From an uncultured Armatimonadota bacterium (GTDB lineage: Bacteria; Armatimonadota; Armatimonadia; Armatimonadales; Armatimonadaceae), in NCBI GenBank assembly GCA_903910385.1, contig CAIVZM010000078.1, forward strand, positions 1 to 40,958: a stretch of DNA of 40,958 nucleotides. The letters run 5' to 3'. Positions within the stretch are counted from its first letter, which is position 1. Every line of letters starts with the position of its first letter. The notes under the pieces were generated by a model. The model was not told the origin of the DNA, ran no database searches, and worked only from the letters and a program-made list of their open reading frames with translations. The translations under genes and the position numbers were made by a program. This document shows positions 24,567-32,354 of this stretch, one piece after another.

Positions 24567-25397
24567 CTAAAGCGACGCCCCGATCAATTCCTGGGTGTAG
24601 GCGTGCTGAGGGTCTTCGAGAATCTGATCCATCAAGCCGGTTTCGACGACCTGCCCGTAACGCATGACGATACAATGGCTCGCCAGCATACGGGCGACAC
24701 CGATATCATGCGTCACCAGCAGGATGCTCAGGCGCGTTCGCTGATGTAGCTCCAGAATCAAGTCCAGAATTTTCGCCTGTACCGACAGGTCAAGGCTGGT
24801 TGTCACTTCATCCAGAAAGAGGACGCAGGGTTCGGTTGCAAGAGCGCGGGCGATCTGAACGCGCTGTTGCATCCCCCCGGAGAATCCTGCCGGAGATTCG
24901 TCCATGCGTCGTGTCGGGACGCCGGTGCGATCCAAAAGAAGTGTTGCCCGTTCACGGATGTTTCCGTAATTCCGCTCACCGCTGACCAGAACGCGTTCCG
25001 CGATATTCCCGCCCGCTGATATTCGAAAGTTCAGTCCCTGATGCGGATTTTGAAAAACGATTCCGAACTCTCTGTCGCGCAGTCGCCGACGTTGCGCTGG
25101 GTCAAGCTCTCCCAGTTCGATCATCTCGCCGGATGGATTGCGGTACAGCGCTGATCCGGTAGCGCCGAAATCCACCCCGTAGAGGTATCGTAACAGCGTC
25201 GTTTTTCCGCTACCCGATTCTCCGATGACGCCCAGTATCTCGCCTTTCGGAACGCGCAGATTCACGTTGTTGAGCGCGACCACAGTTCCGCAGTCGGGAC
25301 AGATGTTCGTGCCCGCCGCCGCCCCGGTTTTTTCGAGGCAACGCGGACAGCGGACGCCATAGAAACGTGTCAGATTTTGAGTTTCAAAAACGGTCAT
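24567..25397 (-). CDS. phnK: PhnK, C-P lyase ABC-type ATPase, with zinc-ribbon-like insertion
   Basis: PhnK is an ABC ATPase that docks on the PhnG2H2I2J2 core and is needed for C-P bond cleavage in the cell. The 276-residue protein has Walker A GESGSGKT (59-66), signature FSGGMQQRVQIARALA and Walker B VLFLDEVTTSLD. Unusually, between the first strand (FETQNLTRFYG) and the Walker A strand lies CPRC (17-20) and CPDC (33-36), with a 12-residue link. This spacing fits a small zinc ribbon or other metal site. It is absent from the E. coli protein as I know it. The gene starts 13 bases after phnJ. Confidence 0.93.
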   Translation of the reverse strand: MTVFETQNLTRFYGVRCPRCLEKTGAAAGTNICPDCGTVVALNNVNLRVPKGEILGVIGESGSGKTTLLRYLYGVDFGATGSALYRNPSGEMIELGELDPAQRRRLRDREFGIVFQNPHQGLNFRISAGGNIAERVLVSGERNYGNIRERATLLLDRTGVPTRRMDESPAGFSGGMQQRVQIARALATEPCVLFLDEVTTSLDLSVQAKILDLILELHQRTRLSILLVTHDIGVARMLASHCIVMRYGQVVETGLMDQILEDPQHAYTQELIGASL

Positions 25398-25410
25398 TAT
25401 TCAATGAGGT

Positions 25411-26364
25411 TCAGAGCGGAATAGGTGAACGGAACTCGACTGCGCCAGAAGGAACGGGGGAGACGATCTCCGCATTTTTACGGCAATACTCGGTGTCACT
25501 GCACATGAATGTCGTCGCGCCGTCTGACAGGTAGATTTCATCGAGAAAAGACCCTGTGGAACCGCATCGGGCGCAAGCGATACGTTCTCCGTTCCTGTCC
25601 AGAAAGGATTCAACAGAAAAACGCTGGTCTGAAAATTGGATCGGCGTCACCTCGGTATAGGGTGGGACAGCAAAGATTTTCTTTTCGCGACCGGCGCCGA
25701 ACAGGTTGAGATTGTGGGACATGCTCAGACGTGGCACATCCCAGCGCGGAATAGGCGATGGGGTCATTGCGTAGTGTCGATTGACCTCCACGGGATAGCC
25801 CGCGCCGGATGTAATGCGCCCGTTCCGAACCACATCTTCATACAATGCGACATACAGTTTGGCGTAGTCCGTCTCTCCGTGCAACTGAACGCGGCGTTCC
25901 TCGTTCATCTCGACGCCGCCCAGAATATCCGGGTAGGGAACCTGAAATACCAGAACCTGATGTTCCCCCAGGATCGTTTCCGGAATACGGTGGCGGGTCT
26001 GCACTATGGTCGCCTCATCTGAGTCCTCTGTAGTGTTCGCGCCGGGGCAGACTTTCTCAATCAGGCTTCGAAGACTTACAGCGTTGACAGAATCATCACT
26101 TCCCTGATCGATGACTTTCAGGGTGTCGCCCGGTCCGATGATCGAGAGAGTGATTTGTAGACCGCCAGTACCGAATCCGCGTGCGATGGGCATTTCACGG
26201 GAAGCGAAAGGGACCTGATAGCCGGGAATCGCTACCGCCCTCAGACAGGCGCGGCGGATTTCCTTTTTCGCCGCTTCGTCCATCAAGCCATAACTGTATT
26301 GGCGCGATGCTTCCGACGTCTCCCCGTCGTTGAATGAGGCGTCCTGCGTGAATGTATCGGTCAT
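25411..26364 (-). CDS. phnJ: PhnJ, radical SAM carbon-phosphorus lyase
   Basis: PhnJ breaks the C-P bond with an S-adenosylmethionine radical, releasing the hydrocarbon and a cyclic ribose phosphate. The 317-residue protein has the atypical cysteine set C264, C267, C288 and C294 (Cx2C-x20-Cx5C, one residue shorter in the middle than E. coli), in CARCGSTGSFLDE and MCSDTEYC. The three first should hold the 4Fe-4S cluster and C294 matches the thiyl-radical cysteine. G48 in AIPGYQ matches the glycyl-radical glycine of E. coli (G32). Other blocks are TGGLQITLSIIG, DQGSDDSVNAVSLR and LFGAGREKKIFAVPPYT. An AAGGGA site precedes the ATG, 9 bases after the phnI stop. Confidence 0.96.
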   Translation of the reverse strand: MTDTFTQDASFNDGETSEASRQYSYGLMDEAAKKEIRRACLRAVAIPGYQVPFASREMPIARGFGTGGLQITLSIIGPGDTLKVIDQGSDDSVNAVSLRSLIEKVCPGANTTEDSDEATIVQTRHRIPETILGEHQVLVFQVPYPDILGGVEMNEERRVQLHGETDYAKLYVALYEDVVRNGRITSGAGYPVEVNRHYAMTPSPIPRWDVPRLSMSHNLNLFGAGREKKIFAVPPYTEVTPIQFSDQRFSVESFLDRNGERIACARCGSTGSFLDEIYLSDGATTFMCSDTEYCRKNAEIVSPVPSGAVEFRSPIPL

Positions 26365-26373
26365 TTCGTTCCC

Positions 26374-27501
26374 TTAACCGACCTCATTGGCTTTGACTCC
26401 CGGATTCTTCGCCCGATAATCGTCCTGACGATCCCGCATCTGGGTGAGGCTGGATTGAAAAGTGACATAATGCGGCATTTTGTAATGGATGCAGAACCCC
26501 ATAGATTCCAGACCGTCGATATGGGACAGCACGAATTCCGGGTCTTCCGAAGGAATCGTACCGTCGCGCCGACCGACACGAATCGAACGCTCCAGAATCG
26601 CCATCGAAATCGCCTTGACTTCATTATGACCGAAGCAGACACCGTAGCCGAGACCGAAGGTGGGTAGTCCGCTCGATTTATTGGCTGTGGAACTGGTAAG
26701 AAGCTCGCACTCCGTGATGAGGGTTTCGCCGACTTCCATCATTTGACCTGTCACCGGATGCGGCATTTCCACGGGCAGATATCCGACACGCAACTCTGCA
26801 ACTGTCGGATGGACGCTGCCATAGCCGCGCATATTCGAATACGCCAATGCCAGTAACGATCCGCGATTCCCACGAGCTAATAGCGTCAATGCGCCGGAAC
26901 GTGGCATCGGGAAAGTGATCGGTTGTCGGGTCACATCATAAGGCGCTTCATTCGGTTCGGACGCTTCTTCGACCAGACCTTGCATGCGGAGGAAATCCAC
27001 TACTTTGGGCAGGCAATCCAGAGAGGGGTCTGGCGTAATGCCATCGAGCCACCTTTCCAGAATGGCGCGGAACGCTTCCGGGGTTTCCTCCATACGCTCG
27101 AAATTCAGCAGGCGATGGGTGTAGTCCGGGGTCGGTCCCAGTATCTGTCCTCCCGGAATCTCTTTGAACGCGGAGGAGATACGACGAATCAGGCGCATTT
27201 TCGAGGTGTCCAGAACGGGCGTAACGCCGATACGCGGGCGCGTCGCCTTGAACGCCCGCAGATAGAACGCCGCTTCCAGCGCATCGCCAAGACTCTGCTT
27301 CAGCGCCAGCGCTGCCAGTTCCTCATCATATAAACCGCCTTCGCTCAACACCTGAGAATGCAGGAAGTGTAACTGATGCTGAATCTGATCCGGCGACAGC
27401 GGGGTTTCGCCCTTCCGGGCGCCTCTTGTCCGTAGAATTTCTAATTGCAGTTCGGCTTCCGCAATCGCTTTCCCGCCGCCCTTTACGGCTACATATCCCA
27501 T
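26374..27501 (-). CDS. phnI: PhnI, C-P lyase core subunit
   Basis: PhnI is the nucleosidase of the C-P lyase core. With PhnG, PhnH and PhnL it replaces the adenine of ATP by the phosphonate. The 375-residue protein begins GYVAVKGGGKAIAEAE, the usual PhnI N-terminus. Typical blocks follow: LSPDQIQHQLHFLHSQVLSEGGLYDEELAALALKQ (read in parts), RPRIGVTPVLDT, RRISSAFKEIPGGQILGPTPDYTHRLLNF, RGNRGSLLALAYSNMRGYGSVHPTVAELR and GLGYGVCFGHNEVKAISMAIL. Length is as expected. Its start overlaps the end of phnH by 13 bases, so the genes are translationally coupled. AAGGCGG precedes the ATG. Confidence 0.95.
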   Translation of the reverse strand: MGYVAVKGGGKAIAEAELQLEILRTRGARKGETPLSPDQIQHQLHFLHSQVLSEGGLYDEELAALALKQSLGDALEAAFYLRAFKATRPRIGVTPVLDTSKMRLIRRISSAFKEIPGGQILGPTPDYTHRLLNFERMEETPEAFRAILERWLDGITPDPSLDCLPKVVDFLRMQGLVEEASEPNEAPYDVTRQPITFPMPRSGALTLLARGNRGSLLALAYSNMRGYGSVHPTVAELRVGYLPVEMPHPVTGQMMEVGETLITECELLTSSTANKSSGLPTFGLGYGVCFGHNEVKAISMAILERSIRVGRRDGTIPSEDPEFVLSHIDGLESMGFCIHYKMPHYVTFQSSLTQMRDRQDDYRAKNPGVKANEVG

Positions 27502-28076
27502 TTATCCGCCTTTTCTATGACGGTTGTTCGTGGAATTGCGACAATTCGTGTGGCGTCACAGAAGATAAAATCCACCCCTGTCGGGAAGTTGGCATTCCAG
27601 CGTTTCCGAACTTCGAGCCATGCTGGATGTAGACCGGAAAGAGATAGTTCTTTCGCCGTTTGTATGCCCGGTCCGGTCAGTTTCAGGTGTGTATCTCCTT
27701 CGTCCAGATTCACATCGGTCAACGCCAGTAATGCGGCGCTCTCCGGACGGTAGATAGTCCCGAGGCGTGGCGTGAGGTTTTCGGGGGGAGCCATAGCGCC
27801 TTCAAACAAAATATAATCCGCTTCACTGGCAGGAGCAGAGCCTGCGCAGAGCATACGGCGGTCATCCTCGGTCAGTCGGAAGCATGGATCGGCGATAGTC
27901 ACCATATCATCCGCGAGGGATGCCAGAACGCCCAGTTCCGTTCTGGCGCCTTCCAGCAGTTCCCCGATATCCATAATTCGACCGGGAAAGCTCATCGCAG
28001 TCAACACAGATCGGAAGATCGCTTGTTGTGTCAGCGGTCTCCAGATTGCCGGCATTTTGATCAGCGTCTGCGTCAT
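27489..28076 (-). CDS. phnH: PhnH, C-P lyase core subunit
   Basis: PhnH is a structural subunit of the PhnG2H2I2J2 complex, related to PLP-dependent transferases but without the cofactor lysine. The 195-residue protein shows PhnH marks: TQQAIFRSVLTAMSFPGRI near the start, SLADDMVTIADPCFRL, and the C-terminal LKLTGPGI...AWLEVRKRWNANFPTGVDFIFCDATRIVAIPRTT (read in parts). Its ATG overlaps the phnG stop by four bases (ATGA) and its end overlaps phnI. Length is normal. There is nothing unusual in the sequence. Confidence 0.93.
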   Translation of the reverse strand: MTQTLIKMPAIWRPLTQQAIFRSVLTAMSFPGRIMDIGELLEGARTELGVLASLADDMVTIADPCFRLTEDDRRMLCAGSAPASEADYILFEGAMAPPENLTPRLGTIYRPESAALLALTDVNLDEGDTHLKLTGPGIQTAKELSLSGLHPAWLEVRKRWNANFPTGVDFIFCDATRIVAIPRTTVIEKADKWDM

Positions 28077-28564
28077 TCGGCTGAACCTTGTTCTGGCATT
28101 TCGTCCTCTTCGTTGAGCAACGCGAAGTTTACCCGACTGCGTTCCAGCATCGTTTTGCGGATTCGGGCTTCGTCATCCAGAGCGTTCAGTCCATCGCGAA
28201 CGCCTTCCGCGATACGCTCCCATCCGTGAAGCCGATGCGCCAGGGCGCCATCACAGAGGGCAAGCGCGGAGGCAAGTTCCGCATCATCCGCCATAATAAA
28301 CGCCCCGCCCTCCACGGTCTTACCTTCCCCTGTGATCCGGATATGACTGGAAGAAAGCGGAAATTCTCCCAAATAGAACTGTTCGCGCTCGACCGAATCA
28401 CGAAGTGTCAGCAACGCTAAACCCGCTTGCGGCAGAGTCACCGGTTGGCAGTCGTAGCGGACGGTGATAGCGCGTCCCAGTTCCGTAACCCGTTCTCTTG
28501 GCAGACTCGCCAGCGCTACCGACCAGCGAGAACGCTCTGCAAGAATCGTTTCATCATCCGTCAT
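28073..28564 (-). CDS. phnG: PhnG, C-P lyase core subunit
   Basis: PhnG is the small core subunit of C-P lyase and the first gene of this operon. From the ATG at 28564 it has 163 residues, close to the usual length. Family features are AERSRWSVALASLPRERV near the start, the central VTLPQAGLALLTLRDSVEREQFYLGEFPLSSSHI (read in parts) and ALALCDGALAHR. The frame runs further upstream to 28615, but those residues are basic and unlike the family. GGAAAC lies about 10 bases before the chosen ATG. No phnF, phnC, phnD, phnE, phnN or phnP is adjacent. Confidence 0.92.
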   Translation of the reverse strand: MTDDETILAERSRWSVALASLPRERVTELGRAITVRYDCQPVTLPQAGLALLTLRDSVEREQFYLGEFPLSSSHIRITGEGKTVEGGAFIMADDAELASALALCDGALAHRLHGWERIAEGVRDGLNALDDEARIRKTMLERSRVNFALLNEEDEMPEQGSAE

Positions 28565-28868
28565 GAAAACAGTTTCCACACGACATCGCATCTGACGCCT
28601 CCGGTCGGCAAGCATCGCAATAGCGGATTACAAAACCGTCCCGGAAGAGTACAACATAAATGCGCTTTTGGTCTGAGTCGAAAAGAAGTCTCCCCATTGT
28701 ACGTCAGAAAGATTAAGACGTTGTTAAACAATAGAGGTAAGCTGTCGTCCAACTAAAATTATTCGGTGCGGATGCGTTGACCGTGCGTGAAATGGTTCGT
28801 ATGACATCGCGCTATTTCTGATTCTCTCTGTTTTGAAGGTTTCCTCCTTTTGATTGTCACTAAGGGCA
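28565..28868. other. Divergent spacer upstream of phnG
   Basis: This 304-base region separates the leftward phn operon from the rightward transglutaminase-esterase gene. A TACAAT lies on the minus strand (28696-28701), but I find no correctly spaced -35. I see no clear Pho box (two CTGTNA-like half sites) although phosphate control would be expected. No gene is recognised. Confidence 0.4.
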
Positions 28869-28896
28869 TTGACAATACGTAGAGCGGAAAGATAAT
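28869..28896 (+). promoter_or_regulatory. Promoter of transglutaminase-esterase gene
   Basis: A perfect TTGACA (28869-28874), 16-base spacer and GATAAT (28891-28896). The predicted start near 28903 is two bases before the hairpin at 28905, so the leader would be only about 26 bases and consist almost entirely of that stem-loop. Confidence 0.65.
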
Positions 28897-28904
28897 AGAA
28901 GGTA

Positions 28905-28930
28905 ATATAGCACTTAAGGAAGTGCTATAT
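28905..28930 (+). promoter_or_regulatory. Hairpin enclosing ribosome site and start codon
   Basis: A perfect 10-base inverted repeat (28905-28914 with 28921-28930) surrounds the 6-base loop TAAGGA. The loop holds the AAGGA ribosome site (28916-28920), and the first two bases of the start codon (ATG at 28929) are in the closing pairs. In RNA this could control translation or protect the 5' end. In DNA it could be an operator. Confidence 0.65.
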
Positions 28931-31331
28931 GACATCGCTTTTAGCCAAATTCCGATTTTCTCTCGGCAACTCGTTTGGAATCGGAGTCGGAATTACCTGC
29001 CTTTTCGCTCCCGGATTCGTGTTCGCTCAACCGAAACCTGCCATGACAACAACGCAACCTTCCGTTCCTGCCTGGATGGCGACGGTTATCAGTCGAACGG
29101 GCAAAAACCGTCCCCAGATTATCACCGCCTGGAACCAGACGCCGCCGGAACAGCGAGAGGGAATGCGTTTCCTTCTGGAGAATATGCCGGACTCCGATCT
29201 ACAGAGTCTCTCTGCTACCTACCTGCAGGAACAGGTCGCTCTGGGCTATCAGGCGCTGGCGGGCGCTCCCTGGAAGGGGCGTATTCCGAAAGCGGTATTC
29301 CTCAACGATATCCTGCCTTACGCGATTCTCAATGAAGAAAGGGACGCATCGCGCAAGATGCTTCGGGAGAAATCCCTTCCTCTTATCGCGGATTGCCGAA
29401 CGCCCGGCGAAGCGGCGATGCGTCTCAATGAAAGGCTTTTTCCGCTTTTTAAAGTGCGCTACTCTACCGAACGCAAGCGTCCGGATCAAAACCCGACCGA
29501 AACCATCGAGAGCGGTAAAGCGACTTGCTCCGGGCTATCCATTTTGCTCGTCGATGCCTGTCGCGCCGTCGGAATACCGGCGCGTGTTGCAGGGACGCCG
29601 CTTTGGGCGAATATGCGTGGGAACCATACATGGGTCGAGATATGGGACGGTGAAAAATGGCGCTTCACAGGAGCGGCGGAACCTGACCCGAACGGACTGG
29701 ACAGAGGATGGTTCACCGGAGATGCGGCGCAGGCGCGTAAGGATGCGCCCCAAAACGCTATCTACGCCAGCAGTTTCAAACGTACCGGGTTGTCGTTTCC
29801 GCTTGTCTGGGCGACGGATATTCGTTGGGTCGCTGCGGAAAATGTCACCGACCGTTACACGGCGAAGACCGCCGTTCTGGATGATGGCAAAACGCGCCTT
29901 CTGATCAAGACTCTGGATTCAACCGGCAAGCGCGTCCCGGCGAAGGTCGAATTACGTGAGGCGGGAAAGAGCTCCATTGCATTCTCCGGGGAGAGCAAGG
30001 GGGAAACCGCCGATTTGAACGATATGCTCTCGTTCCGCATTCTCCGCGTCTGCCCGCCCCAGAAGTACGATATCACTGTCACTCGGGGAAGAAAGACGAT
30101 CCAGCAGACGATTGCCGCCGGGATGCATCCGGAGGAAGTGATTGTCGTTCGTTCGGACGGCTCCGTCGCCATCGAGACGCCGCTGGCTTTAGTCCTTGCT
30201 GACAGGTTCGGCGCAGATGAAGTTCGTAAATCTATCGCGCAGTCGGAGTTAAAGGATCGTCTGTTCGAATCTTCCCTTCGCACATCGGTATGGGAAGCCT
30301 ACAAAAGCTCCGTCGTTCATGATGCTCTCCGGAAAGACTGGGAAGCCAAAATGGTATCGACGTCAGACCGCACCAGCCCGTACCTCTGGCGCACCGTGGG
30401 TGAGAAACCTGCCAGCGGATGGGCGCTCGTCATCGCGATGCATGGCGGTGGAGGCGCTCCCAAAGCGGTAAATGATGGCGAGTGGAAGTACATGTTTGAG
30501 AAGTACTACCGCGACCACCCCGAAGCGGGGGGCTATGTCTATCTTGCGCTACGTGCGCCTAATGACGCCTGGAACGGTTTCTATGATGACGCCATCAGCC
30601 CGTTGATCGAGCGTTTGATACAGCAGTTTGTTCTCTTTCAGGGAGTTGACCCGGATAAAGTCTATACTCTGGGAGCGTCGCATGGCGGTTATGGGGCGTT
30701 CGTGATCGGGCCTAAAATCCCGTACCGGTTCGCCGCCATCCATGCCGCCGCCTCCGCGCCCACCGATGGAGAAACACGCGGTGAAAATTTGCGTAATGCG
30801 CCTTTTACCATTATGACAGGTGCGTTGGACAAAGATTACGGACGAATTGACCGTGACCGCAAGTTTATGGCGCAAGTGGAGGATTGGCGCAAAGAATACG
30901 GCGGTTACGATATCACGCTAACCGCGCCGGAGGGAGTCGGTCATCTCGTGCCAGATCATGATGTACTGGCGGACATGCTGAAGCGCCCACGGAATGCCTT
31001 CCCCAAACACGTCGTCTGGACGCAGACCGACACGATCCTGAAACGGTTCTACTGGCTCGAGGCGCCGAATCCTGTGGAAGAGGGACATATCGAGGCGAAA
31101 ATAGAGGGCAATACGATCACTATCAAGGCGCGTAAGCAGGAACGTATCGCTCTATGGCTGGATACCGATCTGGTCGATGTCAAAAAACCGGTCACCGTGA
31201 TTGTCAACGGGGGCAAGAAACAGGTCTTTACCCTCAAGCCCGATCTGGAAACCTACTGTGAGGGACTGGAAAAGACCGCCGACGTTCGATTGTCTACTCC
31301 GTACCGTATCGAGATAGACCTTCATCCCTAA
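28929..31331 (+). CDS. Secreted transglutaminase-like / alpha-beta hydrolase fusion
   Basis: This 800-residue exported protein joins two catalytic domains. A signal peptide (cleavage near VFA-QP, residue 34) is followed by a transglutaminase-like domain whose triad is readable: C200 in KATCSGLS, H233 in GNHTWVEIWDG and D253 in AAEPDPNG. Such domains act as cysteine peptidases or amide transferases. A linker beta-domain (about 310-420) resembles a carboxypeptidase-regulatory fold. The C-terminal part (about 485-705) is a PHB-depolymerase/prolyl-oligopeptidase-like hydrolase with the oxyanion segment AMHGGGG, nucleophile S584 in GASHGGYGA, D634 in ALDKDYGR and H672 in GVGHLVP. A small beta-domain closes the chain. 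It stands alone, divergent from the phn operon. The substrate is unknown; a peptide- or ester-linked cell-wall or storage polymer is plausible. Confidence 0.87.
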   Translation: MTSLLAKFRFSLGNSFGIGVGITCLFAPGFVFAQPKPAMTTTQPSVPAWMATVISRTGKNRPQIITAWNQTPPEQREGMRFLLENMPDSDLQSLSATYLQEQVALGYQALAGAPWKGRIPKAVFLNDILPYAILNEERDASRKMLREKSLPLIADCRTPGEAAMRLNERLFPLFKVRYSTERKRPDQNPTETIESGKATCSGLSILLVDACRAVGIPARVAGTPLWANMRGNHTWVEIWDGEKWRFTGAAEPDPNGLDRGWFTGDAAQARKDAPQNAIYASSFKRTGLSFPLVWATDIRWVAAENVTDRYTAKTAVLDDGKTRLLIKTLDSTGKRVPAKVELREAGKSSIAFSGESKGETADLNDMLSFRILRVCPPQKYDITVTRGRKTIQQTIAAGMHPEEVIVVRSDGSVAIETPLALVLADRFGADEVRKSIAQSELKDRLFESSLRTSVWEAYKSSVVHDALRKDWEAKMVSTSDRTSPYLWRTVGEKPASGWALVIAMHGGGGAPKAVNDGEWKYMFEKYYRDHPEAGGYVYLALRAPNDAWNGFYDDAISPLIERLIQQFVLFQGVDPDKVYTLGASHGGYGAFVIGPKIPYRFAAIHAAASAPTDGETRGENLRNAPFTIMTGALDKDYGRIDRDRKFMAQVEDWRKEYGGYDITLTAPEGVGHLVPDHDVLADMLKRPRNAFPKHVVWTQTDTILKRFYWLEAPNPVEEGHIEAKIEGNTITIKARKQERIALWLDTDLVDVKKPVTVIVNGGKKQVFTLKPDLETYCEGLEKTADVRLSTPYRIEIDLHP

Positions 31332-31408
31332 TCCCGGAGACGGGTCTGCGAAATTCCGTTGTAATATCTTGCCTGTCAGGAAACAGGAGAATGCCTTGAG
31401 AGGGCATA

Positions 31409-31582
31409 ATGAGTGCGAATTCTTTACTGCATCAAGCGCAAAGGATTCCGTTGGGAAATTGGGCTGCCTGCCGGGCGCATTTCTGGCTGTCGGATGAGGA
31501 AGTCCTCTTTAATCAGAAGGTGGCGGTATCCCTGCATGGGTTATTGCGCGAGCGCTTTATTCTGTGGCCTCTTTCCGGGTAG
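31409..31582 (+). CDS. Hypothetical small protein
   Basis: This is a 57-codon frame starting ATG with GAGAGG 5 bases upstream, a good ribosome site. The product begins MSANSLLHQAQRIPLGNWAACRAHFWLSD and ends LRERFILWPLSG. It is amphipathic, has no signal peptide and matches nothing I know. It lies 77 bases after the transglutaminase-esterase stop on the same strand, so it could be the second gene of that transcript. Existence rests only on the ribosome site and natural-looking composition. Confidence 0.35.
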   Translation: MSANSLLHQAQRIPLGNWAACRAHFWLSDEEVLFNQKVAVSLHGLLRERFILWPLSG

Positions 31583-31640
31583 GGGGAAGTAGCGGAGTAT
31601 CCAACAGAGGCGTCGTATATCGGCATCTCTGAAATAGAGG

Positions 31641-31901
31641 ATGACTTTACCGATGCGGGATGAGGAATTGACGCCAGAAGTTGCGGCGGATTTGGCGGAG
31701 CGAGGGGATAAATTGCGGGATGAATATGAGGACGCCGCTTGCGAAGCCGAGGCGTTGCGCTGTCTGGAGTGCGGTTTCAAACGAGGCGGGCATAGTCCGG
31801 ACTGCGAAAGCGGGTGTCATCATCCCGGTATGATTCTGGTTCCATCGACCCTTTTACCGCCGTCCCTTTTGCCATCGTCCCTTTCCGATACTAACCGTTG
31901 A
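31641..31901 (+). CDS. Small protein with Cx2C...Cx3C zinc-ribbon-like motif
   Basis: This 86-residue protein has an acidic helical N-terminal half (EELTPEVAADLAERGDKL) followed by CLECGFKRGGHSPDCESGCHH, four cysteines and nearby histidines that could bind zinc. The tail STLLPPSLLPSSLSD is low in complexity and comes from a short tandem repeat. AGAGG touches the ATG at 31641, so the in-frame ATG at 31653 might be the true start. No relatives are recognised. The neighbours are also small hypothetical genes. Confidence 0.5.
   Translation: MTLPMRDEELTPEVAADLAERGDKLRDEYEDAACEAEALRCLECGFKRGGHSPDCESGCHHPGMILVPSTLLPPSLLPSSLSDTNR
31845..31889 (+). repeat. 15-base tandem repeat, three copies
   Basis: Three degenerate 15-base units (31845-31859, 31860-31874, 31875-31889), each containing GNCCCTTT, encode the repeated Ser/Pro-Leu-Leu-Pro tail of the small zinc-ribbon-like protein. 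Confidence 0.6.
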
Positions 31902-31939
31902 AGTGAATCACCTGATCTCATTTTTGCGAACGAGTATCT

Positions 31940-32272
31940 TTAACGCGCCTGATTTTCGTCCCAGGGTTCTGGTGATAATCTTCGGGGTGGGGAAGTCGCT
32001 CGGGCAATGCGTAGGGCGATAAGGGTTCGGTTTCCCGCCGAAAAGAGTTGATCCTCGCCAATCGTCGTCAGCAGGGCAACGGCGGACGCGACCGGCAGAT
32101 AGACATCCGATTCTTCGCCCATTCCCTCCGAATTCAATTCCGCCAGCGTCACCGAGATTACGGCATCGGGTTCCGTCTGCGCCAACGTCTGAAGTTCTGT
32201 GGTCGCTTTCGAAACATCGAACCGGTATTCGGGCGGCAAATCGAATATCGTTTTTTCGGGACGCTTCGGCAT
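31940..32272 (-). CDS. Hypothetical protein
   Basis: This is a 110-residue soluble protein: basic start MPKRPEKTIFDLPPEYRFDVSKA, then a mixed region (PDAVISVTLAELNSEGMGEESDVYLPVASAVALLTTIGED, read in parts) and a proline- and arginine-rich tail. AAGG lies about 10 bases before the ATG. No family is recognised. It is convergent with the zinc-ribbon-like gene and lies 82 bases downstream of the large XRE-STAND regulator, read in the same direction, so it may be the tail of that transcript. A longer overlapping frame (31908-32324) is arginine-rich and looks like a shadow. Confidence 0.6.
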   Translation of the reverse strand: MPKRPEKTIFDLPPEYRFDVSKATTELQTLAQTEPDAVISVTLAELNSEGMGEESDVYLPVASAVALLTTIGEDQLFSAGNRTLIALRIARATSPPRRLSPEPWDENQAR

Positions 32273-32354
32273 TGTTGGTGAACCTTAACCTTTTTATATA
32301 TAGCGCTCGCGCCCGGTTTCCCAATGGACGACCGCTGAACGCTATTTCTAAACC

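Noticed and set aside
31908-32324. 138-codon frame overlapping the 110-residue hypothetical gene
   Set aside because: Arg/Gly-rich and in the wrong frame relative to the better-formed gene with a ribosome site.
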